Shown here piece by piece: positions 8,201 through 16,841 of a stretch of DNA of 64,000 nucleotides; position 1 is the first letter of the stretch, and every line of letters starts with the position of its first letter. The notes under the pieces are model-generated. The model had not been told where the DNA came from, made no database searches, and worked only from the letters and a program-made list of their open reading frames with translations. Made by a program: the position numbers and the translations under genes. Location of the stretch: the NCBI GenBank assembly GCA_032464575.1, contig JAWDKM010000007.1:124001-188000 (forward strand). The letters run 5' to 3'. The stretch is from Pontivivens sp032464575. GTDB lineage: Bacteria; Pseudomonadota; Alphaproteobacteria; Rhodobacterales; Rhodobacteraceae.

Positions 8201-10488
8201 GTGGCGAGACACTGAACATCAGCCGCCTGTCCGGCAGCCTCGCCGGGCAGCGCATCGACGGGCGCGCCGACGTGAACCTCGCAGCCCCTAGCGTCGACGG
8301 CCGCCTCGACATCACCGTCACCAGTCTGTCGCGGCTCGAGGCGCTGGCCGGCACGAACCTGGGCCTCTCGGGCCGCGCCAACGCGCGCCTCGACCTCTCC
8401 GCCCCCGGCGGGCGGCAGGACGCGGCGCTCACCGCCAACTTCACCGGGACCGCATCGGGGGCGGAGATCGACGGCGCCCGCCTCACCGCAAACATCCGCG
8501 ACGCGCTCGGCACCCCCCGGATCGAAGCGGCCCTCACCGCCGAAGCCATCCGGCGCGATGCGCTCGAGATCGGCTTCGTCGACGTCGAGGCGAACGGCCC
8601 ACTCGACGGGCTGACGCTGTCCGCCGACATCTCCGGCACGCTGGGCGAACGCGCGGTCACGCTCGACACCCGCGCGCTCGTCTCCTCGCAGCCGGGCCGG
8701 ACGCGCATCGACATCGACCAGCTCGCCGCCACCCTCGGCACGACCGCGGTGGCCCTCGCCGGCCCGATGGACGTCACGATCGCGGGCGGCGTGACGTCGG
8801 TCGACAACATCTCGATCCTCGTGCCCGGCGGCGGCAACCTGTCGGGCAACGTGGACCTGCGCGGCGGCGGCCTCGTCGGTCGGCTCCTCGCCGCGGACGT
8901 CGATCTGGGCGGCTTCGCGCAGCTCACCGGCGCGCCCTTCGTCGCGGGCGACCTGAACGCCGAGCTCGTCTTCGACACACGCGCCGCCAGCGCGTCGGCC
9001 ACCCTCGACGGCGCGCTGACCGACTTCATCGCCTCGGACGTGCTGGAGGAGGGGATCTCGGTCAACGCATCCCTCGGCGCCGAATGGGACGGCCGCACCG
9101 TGGACGCCGACGTCACCGTCGTGGGCGGCTTCGGTGAGCCTTTCCTGCTGACAGCCGACGTCCCCCTCACGGCCAGCACGCCCGGTCCGATCCCGACCCT
9201 CGTCCGCAACGCCCCGCTGGAGGCGAGCATCCGCTGGGCCGGGGAAGTCCGGCCGCTCTGGGCCTTCGTGCCGCTGCGCAGCCAGGTCCTGTCGGGCCGC
9301 TCCACCATCGACCTTGACGTGACCGGTACCCTCGACGAACCGCAGATCGGCGGCGTGGTCTCCCTCTCCGACGGGCGCTACGAGAACCTGCGGGCGGGCG
9401 TGATCCTGACGGAGGTCACGATCACCTCGGACATAACCGATCTCGGCAACCTCGAGGTCCAGCTTCAGGCGAGCGACGGTGGCAACGGGCGGATCTACGG
9501 AGAGATCGACCTCAATAACACCACCGGTCCCTTCGTAATCGACGGCCGGATCGAGGCCGAGGAGGCCGTGCTCGTCCGACGCGACGACATCACCGCCCAG
9601 ATCACGGCCCAGATCGATATCGACGGGCCCTTCAACGAGCTCCTCGTCAGCGGTGATGCCGAGGTCGACCGGGCGGAGGTGCGCCTCGTCAACGCCAATC
9701 CGCCCGAGATCATCACCTTAGGCGAGGTGGAGATCATCGGTCGCCGCCCCCCGCCCGAGCGGACGCCCGCCTCGCGTAACATCGAACTCGACATCGACGT
9801 GTTCGCGAGCAACGGCATCTTCGTGCGCGGGCGCGGCCTCGAGTCCGAATGGCAGATGAACCTCAACGTCTTCGGCACCGCGGACCGGACCCGCGTGCGC
9901 GGCACCATCGAACGGCTGCGCGGCTCCTTCTCCCTCATAGGAAGGGACTTCGACCTGACTGCGGGCGAGATCACGTTCAACGGCGCGCGGCCCATCGACC
10001 CGCAGCTCGAGATCGCGCTGACGCGGGAGGATGACGAGCTGACCGGCCAGATCCTGATCACCGGCCCCGCCTCGGACCCCGTCATCAACTTCGCCTCCGT
10101 CCCCGCCCTGCCGGAGGAGGAGGTGCTGCCGCAGCTCCTGTTCGGCCAGAGCCAGGCGAGCCTCGACGCGGGACAGGCGCTGCAACTCGCCTCTGGCGTC
10201 GCGACGCTGGCATCGGGCAACGCCGGACCGCTCGATGTGGCGCGCGGCGCGCTCGGCGTCGACGTGCTCCAGGTCGACGCGGGCGATGGCGGCGAGGGCT
10301 CGTCCCTCACCGTCGGGCGCACACTGGGCGATGGCGTCTTCGTTGGGGCGGAGACGGCGCTCGACGGCTCGGGGGAGAACAACATCGTCATCGAGCTGGA
10401 GGTGATCCGGAACGTGACCCTCGACGCGGAAGTCGCTGCGGGCGAGGGCTCGTCCTCCATCGGTATCACCTACAGCCGCGATTTTTAA
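5281..10488 (+). CDS. tamB: Translocation and assembly module protein TamB (DUF490)
   Basis: A 1735-residue protein with signal peptide MRILLALLLWLCTAAAAVAQ, a very long beta-rich AsmA/TamB-like body and a C-terminal DUF490 domain ending YSRDF. TamB spans the periplasm from the inner membrane to TamA and acts in outer-membrane protein insertion or anterograde phospholipid transport. Its start overlaps the tamA stop by one base. Four tandem repeats of about 137 residues lie in the first half: a GLRIDRLGPE-like motif recurs at residues 416, 553, 690 and 828, and an AYGQ-like motif at 488, 625, 762 and 896. The frame is open upstream of 5281, but that part overlaps tamA in another frame and is not translated. 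Confidence 0.93.
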   Translation: MRILLALLLWLCTAAAAVAQTSIFDIDNRLVQFALRQISSPGSFEITAELVEDAEGATRLNGVAVSDGVGVWMTIDQLVVDWNSSRILRGELELENIIVRGLDMTRAPSADAEAPTVEVEATQGTPSPFDWPRAPIPVRVENMELTDIRIGPAVLGQEITFDGQGEAADEGDTQRVELTITRTDEVDGRIALSYLRDFAARTLALNLDAQEDAGGIVAQLAGFPEDSASSLTLSGEGPRDDWRLTFDAETDDVFEAEGRATVSYAEPLGVTADFSLEPGPELDPTIRAVVGERADLAVRIQQGNDGIIRVDELELDSPALQLTGDGTFDTATQASDLSVALTGTGQLSALVAGISFESFGFEGRVTGPPEDLTATGDAELNAFRSAAFDATQLALDIDLRRIGERLTLDAAGTGRGLRIDQVEEDTLGTAQLAIQMVQEGDRIDLETARLDSPLLSLDAEGFLETDFENADLRFDVNARDLSQVGRAYGQEVQGAVQASGFVRRQEGVTDGLISAAVRDVRSAPVDLDALSLNVELGQQGEDVRATLAGQATGLRLDRLGPEILGPAGIGADIVIGAEEITGRDIRLDSDLLDFLAEVVQERATGGLRFSYAVETADAGPVAAAYGIDAEGQIQASGEGSLTDGVIATTLDLVAQELRYDDLVAAERLELAANLVGGDTIDLTARATATGVQADRLGPEELGRVTVTADAQLDGQTAALSPLTLETGLGTIRLSGTATTDASNADLSLQLDLPQVAPIAAAYGQQARGSADLDGTLIRTDGDTLITLDGTVADAAYGDLVDLGRLTLDAEVAQDTEETRVDLDGRATGLRIDRLTPDLLGPTTLGASIRLTDVIEVQRAEIDNRLLTGSASGTLSETSSIDYDLAVPALAPIAELYDQDASGALVAQGVVTLEDAPQVQGRIALEDFAFTGQRFGDVVLGHDVTLGDPITAEATLRAVAGPLAGTDLDLTARYGGETLNISRLSGSLAGQRIDGRADVNLAAPSVDGRLDITVTSLSRLEALAGTNLGLSGRANARLDLSAPGGRQDAALTANFTGTASGAEIDGARLTANIRDALGTPRIEAALTAEAIRRDALEIGFVDVEANGPLDGLTLSADISGTLGERAVTLDTRALVSSQPGRTRIDIDQLAATLGTTAVALAGPMDVTIAGGVTSVDNISILVPGGGNLSGNVDLRGGGLVGRLLAADVDLGGFAQLTGAPFVAGDLNAELVFDTRAASASATLDGALTDFIASDVLEEGISVNASLGAEWDGRTVDADVTVVGGFGEPFLLTADVPLTASTPGPIPTLVRNAPLEASIRWAGEVRPLWAFVPLRSQVLSGRSTIDLDVTGTLDEPQIGGVVSLSDGRYENLRAGVILTEVTITSDITDLGNLEVQLQASDGGNGRIYGEIDLNNTTGPFVIDGRIEAEEAVLVRRDDITAQITAQIDIDGPFNELLVSGDAEVDRAEVRLVNANPPEIITLGEVEIIGRRPPPERTPASRNIELDIDVFASNGIFVRGRGLESEWQMNLNVFGTADRTRVRGTIERLRGSFSLIGRDFDLTAGEITFNGARPIDPQLEIALTREDDELTGQILITGPASDPVINFASVPALPEEEVLPQLLFGQSQASLDAGQALQLASGVATLASGNAGPLDVARGALGVDVLQVDAGDGGEGSSLTVGRTLGDGVFVGAETALDGSGENNIVIELEVIRNVTLDAEVAAGEGSSSIGITYSRDF

Positions 10489-10508
10489 AGCGGAACAGTC
10501 GCTCCCTA

Positions 10509-10550
10509 TCGCCCCCTCCCCCATGGGGTCAGGATTGGGGAGGTGGGCGA
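10509..10550 (+). terminator. Long GC-rich hairpin after tamB
   Basis: Arms at 10509-10522 and 10537-10550 (TCGCCCC-type against GGGCGA, one indel) lie about 20 nt after the tamB stop. There is no U-tract. It probably marks the end of the tam operon. Confidence 0.45.
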
Positions 10551-10721
10551 CCTGGGGATGCAGCCAGCATCGGCCTGCAACTCATGCAGGAATGTTATTC
10601 TCGGTTCACACCCTTCCAGCTTCCATCGAAATTGACCTGAAAGCCGTCAAAATCCGGCCTCGACAAACGCGTTCCAACATATCGGATTGACGCTCCCCGC
10701 GTCCGGCGCTCAAATTCCGGC

Positions 10722-11273
10722 ATGACCACGCCACCCCGCCTCGGCCAGATCGTTCGCGCCGCCCGCGCTGCACAGGGCCTCACCCTCGCTCAGGTCAGCG
10801 AGCGTTCCGGCGTCTCGCGCTCCATGCTGTCGGCAATCGAGCGCGACGTGGTGAATCCTACCTTCTCGGTCGTCTGGGCGCTCTGCCAAGCCCTCGACAT
10901 CGACCTCGCCTCGCTGGAACCGCGCGCGCCGGACGCCGGGATCACCCATCAACGCGCATTCGAGACGCCTTCTCGTACCAGCGAGGACGGGCTCTGCGAA
11001 ATCCGCATGCTCTCGCCCCGCCGCTCCACCCTCTCGGTCGAGTGGCACGAGTTGCGCTTCGCGCCCGGGGGCGCACTCGTGTCCGCCGCTCACGCACCCG
11101 GCACCATCGAGCACCTGACCTGCCTCGACGGCACGCTATCCGTCGAGACATCCGCCGGCGTCGCGATCGCCGGGCCGGGCGACACGCTGCGCTATGCCTC
11201 CGACACCGATCACGCGATCCGGGCCGATCACGATGGCGCGCGCGCCCTGCTTCTGGTCATGCTTCCAGCGTGA
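10722..11273 (+). CDS. XRE-family regulator with C-terminal cupin domain
   Basis: A 183-residue protein. The N-terminal HTH (about residues 7-62) shows LTLAQVSERSGVSRSMLSAI followed by ERDVVNPTFSVVWALCQAL. A C-terminal cupin barrel (about residues 100-183) contains TIEHLTCLDG and AGPGDTLRYASDTDH. Such HTH-cupin proteins sense small metabolites, often amino acids or polyamines. It lies 59 nt upstream of kbl-tdh on the same strand, with a perfect 14-bp palindrome between, so it is a likely local regulator of threonine catabolism. The effector is not known. Confidence 0.88.
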   Translation: MTTPPRLGQIVRAARAAQGLTLAQVSERSGVSRSMLSAIERDVVNPTFSVVWALCQALDIDLASLEPRAPDAGITHQRAFETPSRTSEDGLCEIRMLSPRRSTLSVEWHELRFAPGGALVSAAHAPGTIEHLTCLDGTLSVETSAGVAIAGPGDTLRYASDTDHAIRADHDGARALLLVMLPA

Positions 11274-11286
11274 CTCCATCGATGAG

Positions 11287-11300
11287 TGCAGTATACTGCA
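11287..11300. promoter_or_regulatory. Perfect 14-bp palindrome upstream of kbl (candidate operator)
   Basis: TGCAGTATACTGCA is a perfect palindrome 13 nt after the HTH-cupin gene and 32 nt before the kbl start. A dimeric HTH regulator would bind such a site, and the adjacent XRE-cupin gene is the obvious candidate. Confidence 0.55.
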
Positions 11301-11332
11301 TCTCGTTTCGGATATCGCATCGGAGCCTGCCC

Positions 11333-12517
11333 ATGCCCACCACCCTTGCCGAGGCTGCCCAGACCGAGCTCGATGCAATAGCATCGGAGGGCCTGACGAA
11401 ATCCGAGCGCCGGATCACGTCGCCACAATCCGCGCACATCACGGCCAACGGCCGTCCCCTTCTCAACCTCTGCGCCAACAACTACCTTGGCCTCGCCGAT
11501 CACCCCAAACTGATCGAGGCGGCGGGCAAGGCGCTGGAGACGCACGGTTTCGGCATGGCCTCCGTCCGCTTCATCTGCGGTACGCAAGACCTTCACAAGG
11601 AACTGGAAACACGGCTGGCTTCTTTCCTCGGCATGGAGGACTGCATCCTCTTCCCCTCCTGCTTCGACGCCAACGGCGGCCTCTTCGAACCCTTGCTGGG
11701 TCCGGAGGACGCGATCACCTCCGACGCCCTCAACCATGCGTCGATCATCGATGGGGTACGGTTGTGCAAGGCGCAGCGCTTCCGCTACGCCAGCAACGAC
11801 ATGGCCGCGCTGGAGGAACAGCTCGTCGCCGCGGGGGACGCGCGGAACAAGGTGATCGTGACGGACGGCGTGTTCTCCATGGATGGTATCGTCGCGAACC
11901 TGCCGGGCATCTGCGATCTGGCGGAGAAACACGGCGCGACGGTGGTCGTCGACGACTGCCACGCCACCGGTTTCCTGGGGCAGCGCGGCGCCGGCACCCC
12001 GGAGGCGACGGGTACCGAGGGCCGGGTCCACATCCTGACCGGAACGCTCGGCAAGGCGCTCGGCGGCGCCTCGGGCGGCTACGTCGCCGGGCCAAGGCCG
12101 ATCGTCGAACTCCTGCGCCAGCGCGCACGGCCCTACCTCTTCTCCAACGCCGTCGCTCCGGCAATCTGCGCCGCTTCGCTCGCCGCACTCGATCTGGTGG
12201 AGAACGCCCACGACCTGCGCAAGCAACTGGAGCGCAACGCACAGCGCTTTCGCGCCGGGATGACCGAGGCGGGGTTCGATCTGGTCCCCGGCCGACACCC
12301 GATCATTCCGGTCATGCTGCATGACGCACCCCTCGCTGCCCGCTTCGCCGATGCGCTGCTGGAGGAAGGGCTCTACGTCATCGCGTTCTCCTACCCCGTC
12401 GTACCGAAGGGACAGGCCCGCATTCGCACACAGATGTCCGCCGCCCACAGCGACGCCGACATCGACGCTGCCGTCGCCGCCTTCACCAAGGTCGGCGGCG
12501 ACCTCGGCGTCATATGA
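11333..12517 (+). CDS. kbl: 2-amino-3-ketobutyrate coenzyme A ligase (glycine C-acetyltransferase)
   Basis: A 394-residue PLP enzyme of the alpha-oxoamine synthase family, which cleaves 2-amino-3-ketobutyrate with CoA to glycine and acetyl-CoA, the second step after threonine dehydrogenase. It has LCANNYLGLADHP near the N-terminus, VVDDCHATGFLGQRGAG for cofactor contacts and GTLGKALGGASGGY with the PLP Lys at residue 241. The ATG at 11333 has GGAG upstream; the frame is open further 5' but runs inside the regulator gene. The stop overlaps the tdh start by 4 nt (ATGA). Confidence 0.96.
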   Translation: MPTTLAEAAQTELDAIASEGLTKSERRITSPQSAHITANGRPLLNLCANNYLGLADHPKLIEAAGKALETHGFGMASVRFICGTQDLHKELETRLASFLGMEDCILFPSCFDANGGLFEPLLGPEDAITSDALNHASIIDGVRLCKAQRFRYASNDMAALEEQLVAAGDARNKVIVTDGVFSMDGIVANLPGICDLAEKHGATVVVDDCHATGFLGQRGAGTPEATGTEGRVHILTGTLGKALGGASGGYVAGPRPIVELLRQRARPYLFSNAVAPAICAASLAALDLVENAHDLRKQLERNAQRFRAGMTEAGFDLVPGRHPIIPVMLHDAPLAARFADALLEEGLYVIAFSYPVVPKGQARIRTQMSAAHSDADIDAAVAAFTKVGGDLGVI

Positions 12518-13536
12518 TGCGCGCGCTCGTCAAGACCGACGCCGCTCCCGGCCTCACCCTGCGCGACGAACCGCGGCCCGTTGCCGGTCGAGGGGAAGTG
12601 CTGATCCGCCCGCACTTGGTCTCGATCTGCGGCACCGACCTGCACATCCACAACTGGGACGCCTGGGCCGCGAAGACCGTGCCGGTGCCCAACATCATCG
12701 GCCATGAATTCGTGGGCCGCGTCGAGCAGATCGGCGAGGGCGTGACCCTCGTCAAACCTGGCGACCGCGTCTCCGGCGAGGGGCACGTGGTCTGCGGTAC
12801 CTGCCGCAACTGCCGCGCGGGGCGGGAGCATCTTTGCATCGACACCAAGGGAGTGGGCGTGAACCGCGCCGGCTGTTTCGCAGACGCGCTCGTGATCCCG
12901 GAGCACAACGTCTACCCCCTGCCCGACAGTTTGCCGGACGAGGTCGCGAGCATCCTCGACCCGCTCGGCAACGCAGTCCATACGGCGCTGAGCTTCGATC
13001 TGGCGGGCGAGGACGTGCTCATCACCGGCGCGGGCCCCATCGGCCTGATGTCCGCCGCGATCTGCCGCCATGTCGGCGCGCGCCACGTCGTGGTCACCGA
13101 TCCGAACGACGGCCGCCTGAAGCTGGCCGAGACGATGGGCGCCAGCCGTGGCGTGCGCGCCGATGCCGACCTGCGCGCCGTGATGCGTGAGCTCGGGATG
13201 CGCGAGGGCTTCGATGTCGGGCTGGAGATGTCGGGCGCGCCCGCGGCGCTCGACGCCATGATCGGCGCGATGAACCATGGCGGGCATATCGGACTGCTCG
13301 GCATCTTCGCGAAGGATGTGACGCTCGACCTGAACCGCGCGATCTTCAAGGGCCTGCAGATCAAGGGGATCTACGGGCGCGAGATGTTCGACACCTGGCA
13401 CAAGGCGGTCGCGATGCTGCAATCGGGCCTCGACGTCTCGCCGGTGATCACCCACCGCCTGCCCTTCGAGGCGTTTCAGTCCGGCTTCGATGCGCTCAAC
13501 GCCGGTGACGCCTGCAAGGTCATCCTCGAGATATAG
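12514..13536 (+). CDS. tdh: L-threonine 3-dehydrogenase
   Basis: A 340-residue zinc-dependent medium-chain dehydrogenase that oxidises L-threonine to 2-amino-3-ketobutyrate with NAD, supplying Kbl. Catalytic zinc ligands are in SICGTDLHIHNWD and GHEFVGRVEQIGEGV; the structural zinc loop is CGTCRNCRAGREHLC. The nucleotide-binding fold is at VLITGAGPIGLMSAAICRHV. It is translationally coupled to kbl. The kbl-tdh pair behind one regulator is the standard arrangement. Confidence 0.96.
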   Translation: MMRALVKTDAAPGLTLRDEPRPVAGRGEVLIRPHLVSICGTDLHIHNWDAWAAKTVPVPNIIGHEFVGRVEQIGEGVTLVKPGDRVSGEGHVVCGTCRNCRAGREHLCIDTKGVGVNRAGCFADALVIPEHNVYPLPDSLPDEVASILDPLGNAVHTALSFDLAGEDVLITGAGPIGLMSAAICRHVGARHVVVTDPNDGRLKLAETMGASRGVRADADLRAVMRELGMREGFDVGLEMSGAPAALDAMIGAMNHGGHIGLLGIFAKDVTLDLNRAIFKGLQIKGIYGREMFDTWHKAVAMLQSGLDVSPVITHRLPFEAFQSGFDALNAGDACKVILEI

Positions 13537-13562
13537 CGCCCGACTGCTGCGATGGCCTTTCG

Positions 13563-13633
13563 CGTATTTGAAGAGAGTGATGCTGCAGGGGTCGCCCCCT
13601 CATCACTCTCGTCAAATACGCCCGCCGGAGGCG
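13563..13633. repeat. Intergenic hairpin/terminator of the CAAATA...CCCGCCGG family
   Basis: Arms 13563-13582 and 13601-13620 are inverted 20-mers with one mismatch around a loop that itself contains AGGGG/CCCCT. The right arm runs on into CCCGCCGGAGGCG, a core also seen near 22970 and 36165. It sits between the convergent tdh and NAD-regulator genes, so it probably acts as a two-way transcription terminator. Confidence 0.7.
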
Positions 13634-13638
13634 AAAAA

Positions 13639-14553
13639 TCAGCGCGCGCGCGCGCCGCCGAAGCGGACGGGGCTGACGCGCCGCTCCCACTCCGCCTCGG
13701 CAGCGAAGCGGTATTCGGAGGCGGGGCGGCCGCCGCGGCGGGCGGTCTGGGCACCGGTGGGCTCGATAAGGCCCGACTGCGTCATCATCCGGCGGAAATT
13801 CTGCTTGTGCAGCGTCTGGCCGGAGACCGCTTCCGCCACCGACTGCAGCTCGAAGAGGGTGAACGTCTCCCGCATCAGTTCAAATAGCACGGGACGGTAT
13901 TTCAGTTTCGCGCGCAGCCGCCCGATCCCGGTGGCGAGGATGCGGCGGTGGTCGCGAGGCAGCGGGCGGCCCGTCGCGGGCAAGTCCGGTGGGACATCGC
14001 GGCCACGGTCGCGGTGGTATTCGGGGACGAGCCGCACCTCGTATAGCAGTTCATAGCGCTCCAGCACCAACTCGTCGCGCCAGGGCTGCCCGTCGAGGCC
14101 CCAGCTCAGGCGCACGCGATCCTGGCGCCGGGGCGTATCGGCCCAGCGTCGCAACGCTTCCTCGATCGGGGCCGTGACCGGAAGCGAGCCGGCGCGGCGG
14201 TCCTCCCACGGGAAGAACTGCGACCAGGGGCGCCAGTCCTGCCCTTCCAGCCGTTCCCGACCCGGCACCAGAGCGAGATAGCCGATGGAGACGCTGTGGT
14301 CGCGCTCCCCCTCCGCATCCCGCGCCCGATCCCCGAACGTATAGAGCTGTTCGACGTGGGCGAGCGGGTGACCCGTGTCGCTCTCCACCCAGTCGCGCAA
14401 GCTCAGCTCAAGCGTACGGTGCCGGTCCGGGTCGAACGGTCGCGAGGGCAGGTCGGGACCGGGCAGCGTGAGGACGTGGGGCACCGCGCGCCCCTCGGCC
14501 TCGATCACGCCGACCAGCACCGCGGTCAGCTCGACGCGGATCGGGCGGGTCAT
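13639..14553 (-). CDS. COG4111-type NUDIX-like transcriptional regulator (probable NAD regulator, NadQ-like)
   Basis: A 304-residue protein. The N-terminal NUDIX-like part includes VEQLYTFGDRARD and HSVSIGYLALVPG; the C-terminal part is a winged-helix region with LFELMRETFTLFELQSVAEA, NFRRMM and GRPASEYRF. I see no canonical Nudix catalytic box (GX5EX7REUXEEXGU), as expected for a sensor rather than a hydrolase. Relatives in Alphaproteobacteria are annotated as regulators of NAD biosynthesis. Its start overlaps the stop of the HD hydrolase gene by 4 nt. No nad genes are in the window, so its targets are elsewhere or unknown. Confidence 0.75.
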   Translation of the reverse strand: MTRPIRVELTAVLVGVIEAEGRAVPHVLTLPGPDLPSRPFDPDRHRTLELSLRDWVESDTGHPLAHVEQLYTFGDRARDAEGERDHSVSIGYLALVPGRERLEGQDWRPWSQFFPWEDRRAGSLPVTAPIEEALRRWADTPRRQDRVRLSWGLDGQPWRDELVLERYELLYEVRLVPEYHRDRGRDVPPDLPATGRPLPRDHRRILATGIGRLRAKLKYRPVLFELMRETFTLFELQSVAEAVSGQTLHKQNFRRMMTQSGLIEPTGAQTARRGGRPASEYRFAAEAEWERRVSPVRFGGARAR

Positions 14554-15143
14554 AGCCGCTCCATGTGGGCGGCGAAGCGGTCGAGAAACCGCGCCTTCAC
14601 CTCCATCGGCGGGCGGGGCGCGATCTCGATTGCGGCGATGCCCTTGTGGCGGGGCGCGCCGAAGAAGCGGTTGGCCTCCTCTGGCGTGAAGCCCGCGATC
14701 TGCACCGCCTCGGCCCAGGCGGAGATGCGGTCGGCACGCTTGATCTGCTTCTTCACCGTGGCGGGCAACTCCGGCGGCAAGCCGAAGCGGATGTGGATCG
14801 CCTCGGTCAGCCGCAAATCCATCGCCTTGTAGCCCGGCCCGACCGCGGATTTCACCGGGGAGATCATGTCGCCGATGACGTATTCCGGTGCGTCATGCAG
14901 AAGTGCTGCGAGGCGCCATTTGACCGGCGCCTTTGGGCAGATGGCGGCGTGGATGTCGTCGACCAGCAGCGAGTGCTCGGCCACCGAATAGGGCCATTCA
15001 CCTTGCGTCTGCCCGTTCCAGCGCGCGACGAAAGCGAGGCCGTGGGCGATGTCCTCGATCTCCACATCGAGCGGCGAGGGGTCGAGCAGGTCGAGCCGCC
15101 GGCCCGAAAGCATCCGTTGCCATGCGCGTGGCGCTTGCGACAT
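14550..15143 (-). CDS. HD-domain hydrolase (YfbR-like phosphohydrolase)
   Basis: A 197-residue HD-superfamily protein. The metal-binding residues are in YSVAEHSLLVDD (His), LAALLHDAPEYVIGDM (the His-Asp pair) and IKRADRISAW (Asp). Small HD proteins of this kind are often nucleotide 5'-phosphohydrolases. It is cotranscribed with the NUDIX-like regulator through an ATGA overlap, hinting at a nucleotide or NAD-linked role, but the substrate cannot be read from the sequence. GGAG precedes the ATG. Confidence 0.85.
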   Translation of the reverse strand: MSQAPRAWQRMLSGRRLDLLDPSPLDVEIEDIAHGLAFVARWNGQTQGEWPYSVAEHSLLVDDIHAAICPKAPVKWRLAALLHDAPEYVIGDMISPVKSAVGPGYKAMDLRLTEAIHIRFGLPPELPATVKKQIKRADRISAWAEAVQIAGFTPEEANRFFGAPRHKGIAAIEIAPRPPMEVKARFLDRFAAHMERL

Positions 15144-15206
15144 CCCGTTCTCCGCCCGTTGAAACGCGGGCGGAGGATAGGAGCAGCGCGGCGATTGTCC
15201 AGCCGC

Positions 15207-15785
15207 TCAGCGATCGAAGACGAGGTCGAAGTTGACCGGTACGGCCGGTGAGATCGCCTCGAGCCCTGCGATCTCCCGCAACTGCGCGACACCGTCGCCG
15301 TAGCCGAAGTCGCGGGCATCGGTGAGCACGGGCCGCGCGGTGGAGACGGCGACCCGGTCCGCACCGATGCGGGTCACGTTGACGGTGGCGTCGTAGGTCG
15401 CCTCGTGATCGTTGGTGGCCACGGTGATGGTGATGTCGTCCTGCGTCCGCTCCCCCTCGCCGAGGTCCTCGTAGGCGGCCATATCGATCTCGGCGCTGAC
15501 GGTGGCTTCCGGGAAGTTGGCGACGTTGAACAGGATCTCGCGCATCCGCTCGTTACGGATGTCGATCAGCGTCTCGACCGACGCGAGCGGGATGCTGACC
15601 GTGGCCCCGCCGCCCTCCGCCACGGTGCCGGAGAGGTCGTCGAAGCTGTGTGCCTCGGCGATCTCGCCCTCCTTCACCGTCACGAAACCGACGGTGGACG
15701 CCTCCGAGTCGAGCGTCCAGTCGGCGGCGAATAGGGCGAGCGGTGCGAGCGCGAAAGTCGCGGTGGCGGTCATGACCTTGAGCAT
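15207..15785 (-). CDS. YceI family periplasmic protein
   Basis: A 192-residue protein with signal peptide MLKVMTATATFALAPLALFA and mature start ADWTLDSEASTVGFVTVK, the typical YceI opening. A lipocalin-like beta barrel follows (VSIPLASVETLIDIRNERM and others). YceI proteins bind polyisoprenoid or amphiphilic molecules in the periplasm. A strong GGGAGG precedes the chosen ATG, which rules out a longer frame beginning at 15830. No operon partner is evident. Confidence 0.9.
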   Translation of the reverse strand: MLKVMTATATFALAPLALFAADWTLDSEASTVGFVTVKEGEIAEAHSFDDLSGTVAEGGGATVSIPLASVETLIDIRNERMREILFNVANFPEATVSAEIDMAAYEDLGEGERTQDDITITVATNDHEATYDATVNVTRIGADRVAVSTARPVLTDARDFGYGDGVAQLREIAGLEAISPAVPVNFDLVFDR

Positions 15786-15884
15786 GGTGTCCTCCCTTTC
15801 TGGAACCCGAGGATACCACGCCCGAGCCATCCGCAGCCCCGCACAACGGAACCACGCCGCGTGACGGTTGCGTGATCTGCCTGT

Positions 15885-16841
15885 TCAGGGATGCCTGGTG
15901 AGATCGTCAGGGAAGCGGGCGAGGTAGTTCGACATGCGACGCGCCGCACCGAAATGCTTCAGCATGACCTTGCGAACATAGTTGGGGTTGGCCAGCGTGC
16001 TCGTCCCGTCGAGACCAATCTCGCGTTCCGGAAAGTGCTCCCGGAAAAATGCACGGTAGGCGCGGCGAAACCGCAGCGGCACCTCTCCACCATCATGGTT
16101 CCAGGGCTTCTTCTTGCCGATGAAGTGGACGACGTTTGCGCCGACCATGGCCTCGTAGAGGCGTGTAGCCCAGGTGTACTGCCAGTTCCATACAGGGCTG
16201 ATCTCGGCGAAGTCCCCCTGCAACACACCGTTCAGCAGGTTCTGGTCATGCCGGATCATCTTCGGCCTGTGCCGCTCGCCGAAGTCGATGCACCTTTCCA
16301 TCACGCGACGTTCGCGCCACTGCGCCACGTCGATCAGAAGCACCCCGGCGTTGAAGTATCGCGTTGCCGGCAATCCGAGGCGACGAAACTGCAAGGGTCG
16401 GCGGTTGGGCGAGCGCCACTGCGTGTTGTCCCGAACCGCCGCGATTGCACGATCGTCTAGGTCGAGCGCAAGCAGTGCCGAGAAGTCCCCGCCCTGAACG
16501 AAGACGTCCGCGTCGAGGTAGAGGAGCCGATCGTAGTCGCCGGCCAGAGCCTCCGGCAAAGCCAGACGCAGGTACACGACTTCCGTCTTACCGCGATCTA
16601 GGCGCAGACCTGAAAACACACCGGCCGCGGATACCTCCACGACCCTGAGCCCGAGATTGGCAAAGGCTTCGGGAACATCGAGCGGAGCGTCGGAACACAG
16701 GCAGATGTCGAAGTCGCGGTCCGGATGAAGTGCCGCGATCTGGCCCGCTGCCATGAGTGCGAACGGCAGATAGCCGCTGTCGCAGGCAAACACCACGGCG
16801 CGCCGAGCGGATGCCGCCCTGTCCGCCTTCATTGAAATCAT
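15885..16841 (-). CDS. Glycosyltransferase family 8 protein
   Basis: A 318-residue protein. It starts with VVFACDSGYLPFALMAAGQ, has the DxD-type metal/UDP-sugar motif in RLLYLDADVFVQGGD, and later YFNAGVLLIDVAQWRER, the second conserved GT8 motif, and VVHFIGKKKPW. GT8 enzymes transfer hexoses retaining the anomeric configuration, often onto lipopolysaccharide. The gene stands alone, divergent from ahcY, with GGGAGGAAGG before the ATG. The acceptor is unknown. Confidence 0.88.
   Translation of the reverse strand: MISMKADRAASARRAVVFACDSGYLPFALMAAGQIAALHPDRDFDICLCSDAPLDVPEAFANLGLRVVEVSAAGVFSGLRLDRGKTEVVYLRLALPEALAGDYDRLLYLDADVFVQGGDFSALLALDLDDRAIAAVRDNTQWRSPNRRPLQFRRLGLPATRYFNAGVLLIDVAQWRERRVMERCIDFGERHRPKMIRHDQNLLNGVLQGDFAEISPVWNWQYTWATRLYEAMVGANVVHFIGKKKPWNHDGGEVPLRFRRAYRAFFREHFPEREIGLDGTSTLANPNYVRKVMLKHFGAARRMSNYLARFPDDLTRHP

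Noticed and set aside
10575..10589. CTGCA-ACTCA-TGCAG repeat before the XRE-cupin gene as a second copy of the kbl operator
   Set aside because: Arms are only 5 bp, and the half-site orientation differs from TGCAGTATACTGCA.
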